A stretch of DNA of 64,000 bases from Paenibacillus sp. FSL H7-0331 (GCF_001956045.1 NZ_MRTH01000016.1:124001-188000); one strand, 5' to 3'; shown: positions 26,533-36,525, numbered from the stretch's first letter. Program-made: numbers and translations. Notes: generated from the letters alone by a model not told the origin.

Positions 26533-27468
26533 TTGTACTCCAACACGGCTATCGATCTGCAGGCAAGAAAATCTAAAGCCAGCAACAATCGGCTTCGCCG
26601 GATCGAAACGATGACGGGTTATGTATTTGTGGGACCGATGCTTCTCGGTGTTCTCGTACTGGTTATGGTGCCAGTCATCGCCTCACTGTTATTAAGCTTT
26701 GCCGACTGGAACTTTGTAGCGGGCATCGATCAAATGAAATTTGTTGGTTTAGGAAACTTTAAAAGATTAGAGGCCGATCCGATTTTTTGGAAATCGATTA
26801 TGAATAATATGCTTTTTATTCTGATCGTTCCCTTGACAATGATCCTTGCTCTGCTGCTGGCGGTTGTGATCAATAAATCGGTTTATGGCAAGGACTTATT
26901 TAAAATCATTTATTTCATGCCTTATATTTCGAGTATTGTTGCTATTGGTATCGTCTGGCAAGTATTATTTCATCCAAGCCATGGCCCGGTTAACCAAATG
27001 CTGATTGCGATGGGCGTTTCCAATCCTCCCAAATGGCTGGCCGATGTGAATTATGCGCTTCCTTCTCTCATGGGTATTATGACTTGGGCGGGAATCGGGT
27101 TTAACCTGATCATTTATATGGCCGGACTGCAGTCGATTCCCAAGGATCTGTACGAAGCGGCGGAGATGGATGGTGCCAGCCCTTGGGTACAGCTCACTCG
27201 TATTACAATTCCTATGCTCTCGCCGACATCGTTCTTTTTACTCGTGACGGGTATTATCGGTTCCTTCAAGGTGTTTAATATTATTAGTGTTTTGACGCAG
27301 GGAGGGCCGGCGCGGTCAACCTCGGTGCTCGTATATTACTTATACGAAACCGCTTTCATTAATTTGAATATCGGTTATGCATCGGCAATGGCATTGGTGC
27401 TCTTCGTGTTTGTCCTGCTTATCACGCTTATCCAGTGGTACGGGCAAAAGAAGTGGGTTAACTATTAA
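26533..27468 (+). CDS. carbohydrate ABC permease, first subunit (importer C)
   Basis: 311 residues from a TTG start at 26533 behind AAAGGAGATG; the nearby ATG at 26526 is out of frame. About six membrane segments, with TGYVFVGPMLLGVLVLVMVP at the start and the EAA loop KDLYEAAEMDGASPWVQLTRITIPML. MalF/MsmF/UgpA-like, importing di- or oligosaccharides. First gene of an operon with a second permease and a lipoprotein, controlled by the sensor-kinase pair that follows. No dedicated ATPase. Confidence 0.92.
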   Translation: MYSNTAIDLQARKSKASNNRLRRIETMTGYVFVGPMLLGVLVLVMVPVIASLLLSFADWNFVAGIDQMKFVGLGNFKRLEADPIFWKSIMNNMLFILIVPLTMILALLLAVVINKSVYGKDLFKIIYFMPYISSIVAIGIVWQVLFHPSHGPVNQMLIAMGVSNPPKWLADVNYALPSLMGIMTWAGIGFNLIIYMAGLQSIPKDLYEAAEMDGASPWVQLTRITIPMLSPTSFFLLVTGIIGSFKVFNIISVLTQGGPARSTSVLVYYLYETAFINLNIGYASAMALVLFVFVLLITLIQWYGQKKWVNY

Positions 27469-27480
27469 GGGAGTGAAGGC

Positions 27481-28311
27481 ATGACAAAGCTCAATCCAAC
27501 GAAATTGATGATCACCGTGATCATGTCTTGTTTAGGAATCGCATTTATGCTGCCGTTTATATGGATGCTTTCTGCTTCATTAAAGCCGGAAGCGGATGTG
27601 TTCAATTATCCGGTTGAATGGATTCCTCGGCACTGGAATGTGATAAACAATTATAAAGCCGTGTGGATGGGGAAATCTCCCTTCCCGCTTTTTTACTGGA
27701 ACTCTCTGAAAATAACCTGCATCACGACATGTGTTTCCATTGTAGTTTCCTGCATGGCGGGCTACGGTTTTTCCAAAATCGATTTTAAAGGCAAAAGTGT
27801 GGTTTTCCTCATGCTGCTATGCACCTACATGATTCCACACGAAGCCATTCTGGTTCCCCAGTTCATCTTTTACCGCTGGTTGCAATTGTTTGACAGCCAT
27901 ACGGGACTTATTCTGCTTGGCAGCTTTAGTGTACTCGGAACCTTTTTGCTAAGGCAGTTTTTTCTGGGAATTAACAAGGAGCTTATGGAGTCAGCCAAGC
28001 TTGACGGTGCAGGGCATTATCGGACATTTGTTTATATTGGGATACCGCTTGTTCGTCCAGCGATCGCGACTTATGCGATTTTGCGGTTTATATGGAGTTG
28101 GAATGACTATCAGAACCCGCTTATTTTTCTTCGCTCTCAGCATTTGTATACGCTGCAATTAGGCATTCAGTCGTTTGCCGACGAAAATGGACAATTTTAT
28201 TCACTCATTATGGCGGGTACCGTTTCAGCGATTATTCCACTGCTCGTTATTTTCGTTATTGGACAGAAGCAGGTTATTGAAGGCATATCTCTTGGTGGAG
28301 TTAAAGGGTAA
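27481..28311 (+). CDS. carbohydrate ABC permease, second subunit (importer C)
   Basis: 276 residues, GGGAG before the ATG, 12 bases after the previous stop. MalG/MsmG-like membrane topology. Landmarks are LPFIWMLSASLKPEADVFNYP and the EAA loop KELMESAKLDGAGHYRTFVYIGIPL. The ending GISLGGVKG is usual in this family. Pairs with the 26533-27468 product. Substrate unknown. Confidence 0.92.
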   Translation: MTKLNPTKLMITVIMSCLGIAFMLPFIWMLSASLKPEADVFNYPVEWIPRHWNVINNYKAVWMGKSPFPLFYWNSLKITCITTCVSIVVSCMAGYGFSKIDFKGKSVVFLMLLCTYMIPHEAILVPQFIFYRWLQLFDSHTGLILLGSFSVLGTFLLRQFFLGINKELMESAKLDGAGHYRTFVYIGIPLVRPAIATYAILRFIWSWNDYQNPLIFLRSQHLYTLQLGIQSFADENGQFYSLIMAGTVSAIIPLLVIFVIGQKQVIEGISLGGVKG

Positions 28312-28338
28312 ACAATCGAACGATATGGGGGAAATATC

Positions 28339-29679
28339 ATGACAATAAAATGGCTAGCGATACCATTAACCGTAATACTTACTTGTGGCTCTATACTTGG
28401 CTGTTCTTCCGGACCAAGTGCGCAGGATCCGAATAAAAAGACAGACAACCCGTCTGAAAAAAAGCCAGTCGTCATTAAGCTGCACAGCTGGTACACTAAT
28501 GAGAGGGAAGCGATTAACAAAGCGGTTGACGCTTTTAATGCCAAGAATCCCGACATTAAGCTGGAGTATGAATTTCTTACTGAAAGTGCGATTGATGCTA
28601 TGAAAAAGCTCGATTTATTGGCTGCTTCAGGTGAGCAATTAGATATTTTTGTACTTAATAGCTCAAGTGCTTATTCACAGCGTATTGGCATGGGAATGCT
28701 CGAGCCACTTGATGAGTATATGAAAAAGGAAGGCCTCAACTACGACGACGAGTATATGCTGGACATGAAATTTAATGGAAAATACTATGCCATTCCTGGA
28801 AAATACAGTGCAAAGCTGGTACTGTTGAATAAAGATTACCTGGATGCGGCCGGACTTCCCGTGCCGAAGGATTGGACCTGGGATGAGTACATGGATTACG
28901 CCAAGAAGCTGACGAAGGGCGAAGGTGTGAAGAAGGTATACGGAGGCCATTTCCATAATACATTGCTGAACCCTGTGCTATCGAATCAGCCACAGGAAAA
29001 CGGGATGTATAAAAAAGACGGGACGCCCAATGTGGATAACGCCCGGACGAGGAAATCGCTGGAGTTGATGTGGAAGGCGCAGCAGGTTGATAAAACGGCA
29101 ATGCCGTATGCTGATATTATCGCGCAAAAGCTGGATAGCCGTGCTGCTTATATGAAAGGCAATATCGCTATGGTATTTGACGGGTCATGGCTGGTGAAGG
29201 AATCTGGAGGTACGGCTCAATTGCCGGCAACCTTCAAAACGGTATACGCCCCTTATCCGAAATTTTCCAAGGATGATACGAGTGGATATACAGGAGTTAA
29301 CGGAGATTTCATCGCCATATCCTCCAAGTCGAAGCATAAAGAAGAAGCGTATAAGGCAGCACGCTTTTTATCGACGGAAGGGTTGGTTCTGCAAGGCAAG
29401 GAGTTTCCCGCCTGGAAGAAAGCGGACAAATCCAAGCTTGTCGATACGGTCATGAGTAATGTGGCCCAGCCACAATTTATGGATAAGGATTCGCTGCTGC
29501 ATGTAATGAATACATTTAAATTTGCTGAGCTGGATATGCCTCCTACCTATAGTGCAGAAGCAGCGAAAGCATTCAATGGCGAAACGGAAAAGTTCCTGCT
29601 CGGCGTTCAGGATCTCAATACGACGATTTCTCAGGGGACCGAAGCGCTGACAAAAATTGCAGCAGCAAACAAAAAGTAA
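28339..29679 (+). CDS. carbohydrate-binding lipoprotein (importer C)
   Basis: 446 residues, lipobox SILGC with C22, then a short charged linker and a family 1 binding fold (VVIKLHSWYTNEREAINKAV; AFNAKNPDIKLEYEF). GGGGG upstream. The C-terminal half has SWLVKESGGTAQLP and the helix-rich lobe seen in MsmE-like proteins. It is followed by a hairpin terminator, so the high-level lipoprotein transcript may end there while the two-component genes are read through at a lower level. Confidence 0.9.
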   Translation: MTIKWLAIPLTVILTCGSILGCSSGPSAQDPNKKTDNPSEKKPVVIKLHSWYTNEREAINKAVDAFNAKNPDIKLEYEFLTESAIDAMKKLDLLAASGEQLDIFVLNSSSAYSQRIGMGMLEPLDEYMKKEGLNYDDEYMLDMKFNGKYYAIPGKYSAKLVLLNKDYLDAAGLPVPKDWTWDEYMDYAKKLTKGEGVKKVYGGHFHNTLLNPVLSNQPQENGMYKKDGTPNVDNARTRKSLELMWKAQQVDKTAMPYADIIAQKLDSRAAYMKGNIAMVFDGSWLVKESGGTAQLPATFKTVYAPYPKFSKDDTSGYTGVNGDFIAISSKSKHKEEAYKAARFLSTEGLVLQGKEFPAWKKADKSKLVDTVMSNVAQPQFMDKDSLLHVMNTFKFAELDMPPTYSAEAAKAFNGETEKFLLGVQDLNTTISQGTEALTKIAAANKK

Positions 29680-29692
29680 TGGATAATAGATG

Positions 29693-29728
29693 AGGATCAA
29701 GGAGATGACGGCTCCTCGGTCCTTTTCT
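29693..29728 (+). terminator. internal terminator between importer C and its two-component genes
   Basis: AGGATCAAGGAG (29693-29704) pairs with CTCCTCGGTCCT (29712-29723) with one wobble and one mismatch, followed by TTTTC. Confidence 0.65.
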
Positions 29729-29752
29729 TAACAACGGAAAAGAAGTGAGTAT

Positions 29753-31567
29753 ATGAACGGTTGGGCACACATCCTTAACGTCAAGTCATTTAGGCAAAAA
29801 TTGCTCGTTTCCTCGATCCTTTGTTTGATTGTTCCGATGGTTATCGCTGTGCTCATCTCCAACTATATTACGAAGGATGTATTGAAGGAGCAAGCGGTTT
29901 CCAATACGGAGCAAACCCTCTACACATTGGATATTTATGTTACGAATCTGATCAACAACCTGATATACACCACGAATGTCATTCAGTTCGATAATGAGGT
30001 TACAACTATTTTGAATGACAGGATGACAGACAAAGGATCTGCAGCCCGATTTTTTCAGATCAAGAGGATGAATGAGAAATTCGCCAACGTGGAGATGGCT
30101 GCGAGCAATCCGATCTATTTGGCCGTCATTGATACATCTGGAACCGCTTACTCCAATTATTCTGAATTTCAGGATTACGATCCATTGAATTTCACACGCA
30201 TGGATTGGTTCCGTCAATTAGAAAATATGGATGCGTTGGAAACGTATTGGGTGGGAACACAGCCCAACTACATTGTTTCCAGTGCTAGTAAAAGTCCATA
30301 TCTGATCACGATTGCCCGTACGATTCGAAATTCCTCCAGAACGAGCGGCTATATTATCGCCAGCATGTTCGAAACCGATATTCACCATATATTTCAAAAT
30401 TACAGCAGCTCACAAGAGATTATGCTGGTGAACAGTAAGGGAGCCGTGCTATCGCACACCAACACTTCGCGAATCGGTACAACGTTTCCATATATGAACC
30501 ATATCGGGGATGTGGGCGAGGGACCCGTCATCATTAAGGAACAGAACAAGGATTTTTTGCTGGTCAGGCATAAGCTGTCTTTTTCGGATTGGTATTTGGT
30601 CAGCATGGTACCTTATAAAGAAGCGATCGATACCATCAGCCGTGTCCATCAAAATGTTTTACTGCTGACGATCACTTGTTTTGCCTTATTTCTCATTATT
30701 TTGCTGTATCTGATGAACCAGTTGACCAAACCCATCAAGCTGTTGGGTAAAGTGGCAGCCAAGGTGCGTTCAGGGAATTTAACAGTGAGGTCGAATATTT
30801 CAACTCATGATGAAATTGGGCAATTCGCCCAATCCTTCGACCATATGCTCGACCGTATCCAGCTTATGATCGGGCAAATTACGTTGGAGCAGACACGCAA
30901 GCGGACAGCAGAGCTCGAATTGCTGCAGGCTCAGGTGAACCCTCATATCCTGTTCAATACGATTAATTCCGTGCGAATGAAAATCTGGATGAAGGGTGAC
31001 CGGGAAAATGCTGAACTGCTCAGCTCCTTATCCTCGTTTATGCGGATGACCATCAATCGCAACAATGAGTATATTTCCTTGCATGACGAGCTTGAGCTGA
31101 TCTCCAACTACGTCCTGCTGGTCAATTTCCGGCATAAGGAGCCGATTGTATTGGAGCTTAACCCTGCTTCGGAGACATTATTGGAAGAAATTCCGCGTTT
31201 CTCCATTCAACCTTTTGTAGAAAATGCTATCCTTCACGGGTTAAAGCATAAAGGCGGTACTGTTCGGGTCACGAGCTGGAAAGATTCCAAAGGATTAGCT
31301 ATAACGGTAGAGGACAATGGGGATGGCATGGGGCGGGATGTGCTGGATAGGCTGCGGAAGAAATTATTTTCCGGTATGGATGCGGAAGAGAGCAGCTCTG
31401 GACACACTGATATCTCGGGAATCGGATTAAAAAATGCTTACGAACGTCTACAGCTCATATACGGTTGTAACAGCACTTTAGCTATAGAAAGTGAGGAAGG
31501 CATCGGAACCAAGATCAGCATTTATATTCCAGGAAGCCATCGCAGGGAGGGGAAATCGAATGTATAA
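29753..31567 (+). CDS. YesM-type sensor histidine kinase
   Basis: 604 residues. Membrane segment at about 16-36, extracytoplasmic Cache-like sensor of some 260 residues, second membrane segment at about 301-321, HAMP linker, then a His_kinase (HPK7/8-like) domain with the phosphoacceptor H398 in LLQAQVNPHILFNTINSV. The ATP-binding region includes FVENAILHGLKH and EDNGDGMG. It senses an extracellular signal, often the sugar-bound binding protein, and phosphorylates the YesN-like regulator encoded next (8-base overlap). Its position after importer C implies control of that importer. Confidence 0.93.
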   Translation: MNGWAHILNVKSFRQKLLVSSILCLIVPMVIAVLISNYITKDVLKEQAVSNTEQTLYTLDIYVTNLINNLIYTTNVIQFDNEVTTILNDRMTDKGSAARFFQIKRMNEKFANVEMAASNPIYLAVIDTSGTAYSNYSEFQDYDPLNFTRMDWFRQLENMDALETYWVGTQPNYIVSSASKSPYLITIARTIRNSSRTSGYIIASMFETDIHHIFQNYSSSQEIMLVNSKGAVLSHTNTSRIGTTFPYMNHIGDVGEGPVIIKEQNKDFLLVRHKLSFSDWYLVSMVPYKEAIDTISRVHQNVLLLTITCFALFLIILLYLMNQLTKPIKLLGKVAAKVRSGNLTVRSNISTHDEIGQFAQSFDHMLDRIQLMIGQITLEQTRKRTAELELLQAQVNPHILFNTINSVRMKIWMKGDRENAELLSSLSSFMRMTINRNNEYISLHDELELISNYVLLVNFRHKEPIVLELNPASETLLEEIPRFSIQPFVENAILHGLKHKGGTVRVTSWKDSKGLAITVEDNGDGMGRDVLDRLRKKLFSGMDAEESSSGHTDISGIGLKNAYERLQLIYGCNSTLAIESEEGIGTKISIYIPGSHRREGKSNV

Positions 31568-33188
31568 GGTCATGTTGGTTGATGATGATTACCCCGTACT
31601 GGAATATTTGGAACAAATCATACCATGGGATGAGCTCGGCTTGCTCATGCAGGGCATGTATGATAACCCCCTTGAGGCCCTTGAACATGCAAAGGCAGAA
31701 ATGCCCGACATTCTGATTACGGATATCGGTATGCCGCACATATCGGGTATCGAGTTAATCAGGCAGCTAAAGGTACTGAACGGAGAGCTCTGCACCATCA
31801 TCCTCTCCTGCTACAACGACTTTCATTATGCTCAACAGGCTGTGAAGCTGAACGTTCAGGATTACATGCTGAAGGAAAGCATATCTCCTGATACGATAAC
31901 GACCCAACTGCAGCAGCTTTGTGGGCGCTTGGATGCGGTGAGGGAGAGTCGGAAACAGAGAAAACAGCTTCAGCATATTTTAAATGACAATAAGGCGGAG
32001 CTGAAGCAAAAATTTTTGTTGGGCACTATGAATAACCAGATATGGCATAAGGAAGAGTGGCTGGATACGCTTAGGCAGTATGGCATTAACTATGAAGCTC
32101 ACCCTTACTTGCTTGTGCTTTATCACATCGAACAGCATGCGCAAACGAAAAAGAATTTGAATATGTGTGATGACATGCTGATGTATGCAGTGGATAATGT
32201 GATGGATGAAATGTTGGAGAAGGTGGAGGGAGCGATCAGCTTTCGCTACAGTACCAAGTCAGGATTCCTATTCATCCCCTGCCGCCTGACGGTGAAGGAA
32301 AACGGATACAGCTTGGTGCACGATACACTCAAACGGGTTCAGGATTCACTGACCAAATATTTAAGGGTCCAGGCCTCATTTTATCTGGGTGAACGATCTG
32401 GACAGCCGCGCCAGCTAAAAGCTAACCTGCTCAAGCTATTAAATACGCTCGAACATCGTTTTTATTTGCCGGAAGGGTATATAGGCGTTATTAAGGAAGA
32501 GGAATTTTCAAAAGCAGATTTGTTTACCTACTTTTCCCAGGCGCTTGAGGAAATCAAACAGCTTATTTTGCAGGAGGATGTCCAAGGCATGGAGGAGGCG
32601 GCTTCCAGATGGATGTCCTTTGTAGAGAAAGAACGGTTTCCTCCGGATATGGTCAAAGAATGGGCATTGAAGCTGCTTCTGGACATGCGAGTTAAATTCA
32701 AATCACTGCAAAAATTCCAAACCAACTATTCCGTTGAGGTTCTCCACAGCACGATGAGCGAGATCGATCATACGAATCAATTGAAAAGCTGGATGTTAGT
32801 GCATTTGGAGGAGATGCTTTCGCAAATGGGCACTATATTCCAACAATCCAAGCGGGGGGAAATCAGTGAAGCGCAGCGATACGTTCAGGATCATCTGCAT
32901 CAAAAAATAACGCTAGAGGAGGTAGCCGAATACCTACACTTGAATTCCTCCTACTTCAGCAGATTGTATAAGAAGGAAACGGGCTTGACCTTTATTGAAT
33001 ATGTGATCCAAACCAAGATGAATAAAGCCAAAGAGCTATTGGATAACACGGACAAAACGGTGGAAGAGATATCTTATATGTTGGGCTACGACAATAAGCG
33101 TTACTTTATTCAGCTATTCAAAAATGAAATCGGTGTACCCCCACTGATCTATAGCCGGGGCAGCGATACGAGGAGGAGCAAACCATGA
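31560..33188 (+). CDS. YesN-type response regulator with AraC DNA-binding domain
   Basis: 542 residues from the ATG at 31560 (GGGAGGGG upstream, overlapping the kinase gene). Receiver domain at 1-120 with acidic pocket D8-D10, phosphoacceptor D55 in ILITDIGMPH and the conserved K near 106. A long middle region of unknown fold follows, and a C-terminal AraC pair (LEEVAEYLHLNSSYFSRLYKKETG; ISYMLGYDNKRYFIQLFKNEIG). The phased repeats at 26413-26460 are plausible targets. Its stop overlaps the ATG of the esterase gene (ATGA). Confidence 0.93.
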   Translation: MYKVMLVDDDYPVLEYLEQIIPWDELGLLMQGMYDNPLEALEHAKAEMPDILITDIGMPHISGIELIRQLKVLNGELCTIILSCYNDFHYAQQAVKLNVQDYMLKESISPDTITTQLQQLCGRLDAVRESRKQRKQLQHILNDNKAELKQKFLLGTMNNQIWHKEEWLDTLRQYGINYEAHPYLLVLYHIEQHAQTKKNLNMCDDMLMYAVDNVMDEMLEKVEGAISFRYSTKSGFLFIPCRLTVKENGYSLVHDTLKRVQDSLTKYLRVQASFYLGERSGQPRQLKANLLKLLNTLEHRFYLPEGYIGVIKEEEFSKADLFTYFSQALEEIKQLILQEDVQGMEEAASRWMSFVEKERFPPDMVKEWALKLLLDMRVKFKSLQKFQTNYSVEVLHSTMSEIDHTNQLKSWMLVHLEEMLSQMGTIFQQSKRGEISEAQRYVQDHLHQKITLEEVAEYLHLNSSYFSRLYKKETGLTFIEYVIQTKMNKAKELLDNTDKTVEEISYMLGYDNKRYFIQLFKNEIGVPPLIYSRGSDTRRSKP

Positions 33189-34231
33189 TTTACTTTGACG
33201 AGAAGAAATATATTCAGTCGATTCTGGCAAAAACTACCCGTGAGTTCGATTATCACCAGGTGTTGGACACAGGAAAGTGGTTGGAATGGCAGCAGGCTTT
33301 TCGCAGTAAACTGGCTGAGATCACAGGCCTTGAGCAAATCAGACGACAATCAGCCGGCGTCCCGCTATCGCCGCGAGTAACGGAAATAGTCGAGTTTCCT
33401 GATTATGTCCGGGAGAAGATCTATATCACAAGTGAAACCGATATCGAAGTACCGTTCTATCTTCTGCTGCCGAAGAATAGAGTAAAGCCGGTGCCATTAG
33501 CGATTTGTGCACATGGGCATGGGAGACGCGGCAAGGAGGACTATGCTGGTAACTTCGAAAGCCCGGAGGCTCGGGAAGAGGCAATACGCCAGGATCGGGA
33601 TTTAGCAGAGCAAGCGGTTGCGCAGGGCTATGCCGCTATTGTACCCGAAGTGCGGGGGTTCTGGGAGATGGCTCGGCAGGAGGATATGGACGAAGGTAAA
33701 AGCAAATCCTGCGATGATCTGCAGCGGATATCACTCATGTTTGGCCGTTCGTTAATTGGCGAGCGGGTGCATGACTTCAGTAGAGTGCTGGATTATGCAG
33801 CGACTCGCCCGGAGCTGGATATGGACAAGGTTATGATAACAGGTAATTCCAGCGGTGGTGCGGTGTGCGTATTTACAGCAGCCCTGGATAAACGTATTCG
33901 CTTGGTAGCGCCGGGCTGTTATTTTTGTACGTTTGAGCACTCGGTGGTGTCGGTCCATCATTGTATCTGCAATGCCGTTCCCGGTATGATGCAGGTCGGA
34001 GAGATGTATGATGTGATAGGATTAATTGCTCCCCGTCCTGTGCTGATGATCAACGGCGAATCCGACCCGCTCTTTCCAATAGAAGGGGTACATATTTCCT
34101 TCGAGCATGTTCAAAACATATATGAGCAATTCGGTGCAGCTGACCGATGCGAGTTGTTTGTCGGAGACGGGGGACACCGTTACTTTAAAGACCGTGTATG
34201 GGATTTTGTCAGAGAGCATTTGGGGTCTTGA
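33185..34231 (+). CDS. alpha/beta-hydrolase, dienelactone-hydrolase or acetyl-esterase-like
   Basis: 348 residues, cytoplasmic. Catalytic elements seen: oxyanion strand LAICAHGHGRRGKEDY (about 105-120), nucleophile elbow GNSSGG with S222 in GxSxG, acid in NGESDPLFP, and His in GDGGHRYF. The order matches the DLH/abhydrolase_7 acetyl-esterase group that removes acyl groups from carbohydrates. ATGA overlap with the response-regulator gene means translational coupling, so its job probably lies in processing whatever importer C brings in. Exact substrate unknown. Confidence 0.82.
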   Translation: MIYFDEKKYIQSILAKTTREFDYHQVLDTGKWLEWQQAFRSKLAEITGLEQIRRQSAGVPLSPRVTEIVEFPDYVREKIYITSETDIEVPFYLLLPKNRVKPVPLAICAHGHGRRGKEDYAGNFESPEAREEAIRQDRDLAEQAVAQGYAAIVPEVRGFWEMARQEDMDEGKSKSCDDLQRISLMFGRSLIGERVHDFSRVLDYAATRPELDMDKVMITGNSSGGAVCVFTAALDKRIRLVAPGCYFCTFEHSVVSVHHCICNAVPGMMQVGEMYDVIGLIAPRPVLMINGESDPLFPIEGVHISFEHVQNIYEQFGAADRCELFVGDGGHRYFKDRVWDFVREHLGS

Positions 34232-34283
34232 GCTGAAGCTGTCTCGCGTCCTGGCTGCTCCTGCTTGTGCAGAAGCTACAATA

Positions 34284-34308
34284 AGACTGCCGGTATTCCC
34301 GGCAGTCT
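34284..34308. other. intergenic stem-loop between convergent genes
   Basis: AGACTGCCGG (34284-34293) pairs perfectly with CCGGCAGTCT (34299-34308). Ten base pairs with a five-base loop but no U-run on either strand, so termination would have to be weak or factor-dependent. Confidence 0.55.
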
Positions 34309-34434
34309 GGTAGAAAGGGTGTCTTAGAGCAAACATCGGCTGCATCGGAAGCGGTAAAGGCATCGACCCCAGCTGTGGATTCTCTGTACCTAAATTGCTG
34401 GGGGTATACTACTGACAGCTCCACTGCAGAGCGA

Positions 34435-36057
34435 TTAGCTGCTCGGCAAGGTCGTTGGCTCCACTACGACTTGAGGGACAGGAGCAGGCTTCGACTTGTC
34501 GTCGGACACGGGTGGTAGTGGCACAACGGCAGGGGCTGATCTTGTTGTGTCTTCTAACAGCATTGGCTTCTGCGCTGCGGAAGGTGCCGGAGCCGGTCTC
34601 GACTTGTTGTCGGACACGGGTGGCTCCGGTACAGCAACAGCTGCTGGTCTCGGTTTATCATCCAACACCGCAGGCTGCCTTACAGATGCGATCGGTTTTG
34701 GCTTGTCTTCTTGAACCGCTGGTTCCTGACTTGTGGATGCGAACAGCATCGGCGTCTCTTCCGATCCCGTTGGCTGCTGTCTTGCAGGAGCTGCCGTTCG
34801 CGGCTTATCATCCACTACGGCAGGCTGCGATCCAACGGGCGTTGCCGTTCCCGACTTGCCTTCTACGGCAGGCTGCGTTCCTATGGAAGCGGTCAGTGAT
34901 GGCTTGTCGTCCTGCGTCGCTGATTGCGTCCCTATGGAAGCAGATCCTCCCAGCTTCTCTTCGTTAGCTGGCGGATTCGACTCCGTAGTAACCGACTGTT
35001 TGACTTTTTCTTCGGAGATTGTTGTACTCACCGATTGTGAAGCTGTCTCACTGGTCTTGGGATTTGTTAGAGCGCAGCCACTGATGAAGATTATGGCTGC
35101 CATCCCAAGGAAAGACCAGCGATAGGAATTGGATTTAAACTGTTTGATCATCGTAATTCTCCTTTGCAGTTGTGCTTTACTGCCTGTAAGATTGACGTTC
35201 CCTGCAATTCGAACAGGCTGCGAGAAATTTTCTAATAATTTGATGAGAGTATGTCCATAATCCTGGCTTTTGTCAGGAGCAAGGTAACTGAGCGCAAGCG
35301 CGTCGCTGGCGATTTCCTGATCTTCCCGCATTCGACGATAGGCATACCACAGGACGGGATTAAACCAATGAATAATTAGCAAAATATGCATGAACCAATT
35401 TACCGCAATATCATTTCGCTTGCTATGGGCCAATTCATGCAGGAACACATGCTGCAATTGCTCGTCATTCAAATGATTTATTGTAGCTTGAGGCATGATC
35501 AATTGCGGTTTGATCATACCAAAAAGGGTCGGTGTAGACGTACTGGGGGATTCCACCAGAGCAATCGGTTTATGAATCGACATCATTTTTTTACATTGAT
35601 CAAAAAGCTCCAGTATTCTTGCATCGGTTATCCTAACCGTCTCTTTGCTCATCTGTTGGGCAAATCTTCTGTTGATCCGAATTGTGTACGCCCCCAATAC
35701 ACACACACCAATCAGCCATACCACGAAAACATTTCGGTACATCGTTTGGACAGCAGTTTTTTCCGATAGTGCAGCTTCGGCGAGTTTTTCCTCCTGATTG
35801 ACATGGACGGTTGAGTGAACGGAATCCGTATAACCGATCCAATTATAAATACTGAATTCACTCTCTGGGCCCCATGGCAGCATTAATCGGACTATAACAA
35901 GCAGCCACATCAAGTAATGCCATCTTGGCTTCAACCGATGCTTGAGCACACGCTGCATCACAACAATCAGTACAACCAAGACACTTGCCATGATCGAGAC
36001 CGACCATACCCAATCAAACAGCTTGATAAGCTGCTCCGTTATTTGATTCACATTCAC
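34435..36057 (-). CDS. BlaR1-like M56 membrane metalloprotease with repeat tail instead of penicillin sensor
   Basis: 540 residues from a GTG start (a second GTG at 36051 is also possible). Four membrane segments (about 18-35, 45-62, 108-125, 312-330) surround a zinc protease domain with H207-E-L-A-H211 and the third ligand E248, as in BlaR1/MecR1. After the last membrane segment, where BlaR1 carries its beta-lactam-binding domain, there are some 200 residues of low-complexity Pro/Ala/Ser repeats built around VSDDKSKPAP-like units. It should cleave or inactivate the BlaI-type repressor encoded just upstream, in response to a signal sensed without a penicillin-binding domain. Confidence 0.85.
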   Translation of the reverse strand: MNVNQITEQLIKLFDWVWSVSIMASVLVVLIVVMQRVLKHRLKPRWHYLMWLLVIVRLMLPWGPESEFSIYNWIGYTDSVHSTVHVNQEEKLAEAALSEKTAVQTMYRNVFVVWLIGVCVLGAYTIRINRRFAQQMSKETVRITDARILELFDQCKKMMSIHKPIALVESPSTSTPTLFGMIKPQLIMPQATINHLNDEQLQHVFLHELAHSKRNDIAVNWFMHILLIIHWFNPVLWYAYRRMREDQEIASDALALSYLAPDKSQDYGHTLIKLLENFSQPVRIAGNVNLTGSKAQLQRRITMIKQFKSNSYRWSFLGMAAIIFISGCALTNPKTSETASQSVSTTISEEKVKQSVTTESNPPANEEKLGGSASIGTQSATQDDKPSLTASIGTQPAVEGKSGTATPVGSQPAVVDDKPRTAAPARQQPTGSEETPMLFASTSQEPAVQEDKPKPIASVRQPAVLDDKPRPAAVAVPEPPVSDNKSRPAPAPSAAQKPMLLEDTTRSAPAVVPLPPVSDDKSKPAPVPQVVVEPTTLPSS

Positions 36058-36126
36058 CCTTCCCTTTCTCTCTTGTAATCATTCCAGATGCGATAATGGC
36101 GGGCTTGATGCTTACCTGCAGCTCTT

Positions 36127-36501
36127 TCATTTTGTTTTATCATCAAGGATGCTTTTCAATTCTTTAATATCTTCGGCAGATAGCTTGTCTTCTTTCAAAA
36201 AGTTAACCAACATCGGTTTAAAGGCACCGCCGTAAATCCTTTTCAGGAAGGACTCCGTTTCGTACCTTACACATTCGTCCTCGGTTACGAGCGGGAAATA
36301 GGCGTACACCTTATTTTCTTGCGAATACGAAATAGCTTGTTTTTGGGTCAGTCTGTTTAAAAGCGTTCTTACCGTTTTTGGTTTCCAATCGGTTTGATCT
36401 TCCAGAGCCTCGATAACCTCGTTGGCCGTACGTGGCGTCTTGGCCCAGAGTACTTTCATGACTTCCCATTCCGCATCGGATATTTGGGGGACATTTGTCA
36501 C
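36127..36501 (-). CDS. BlaI/MecI-family repressor
   Basis: 124 residues from a GTG at 36501 with AGGAGG in front; the frame extends upstream without a site. Winged-helix domain (PQISDAEWEVMKVLWAKTPRTANEVIEAL; KTVRTLLNRLTQKQAI) and the C-terminal dimerisation helices (ERYETESFLKRIYGGAFKPML pattern) of BlaI/MecI. It lies 69 bases before the M56 protease gene on the same strand and has twin TACA/TGTA operators in its promoter, so it represses its own operon until the protease removes it. No beta-lactamase gene is nearby. Confidence 0.9.
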   Translation of the reverse strand: MTNVPQISDAEWEVMKVLWAKTPRTANEVIEALEDQTDWKPKTVRTLLNRLTQKQAISYSQENKVYAYFPLVTEDECVRYETESFLKRIYGGAFKPMLVNFLKEDKLSAEDIKELKSILDDKTK

Positions 36502-36525
36502 AGGCTTACCTCCTGACTTTTGTAG

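Noticed and set aside
34455..34967. 170-codon plus-strand open frame over the BlaR1 tail
   Set aside because: Mirror of the repetitive Pro/Ala codons on the other strand; the repeats keep several frames open.
34435..35000. Tandem DNA repeats in the BlaR1 tail as a CRISPR or minisatellite
   Set aside because: The units are degenerate coding repeats in one frame with variable length; no identical spacers or repeats.
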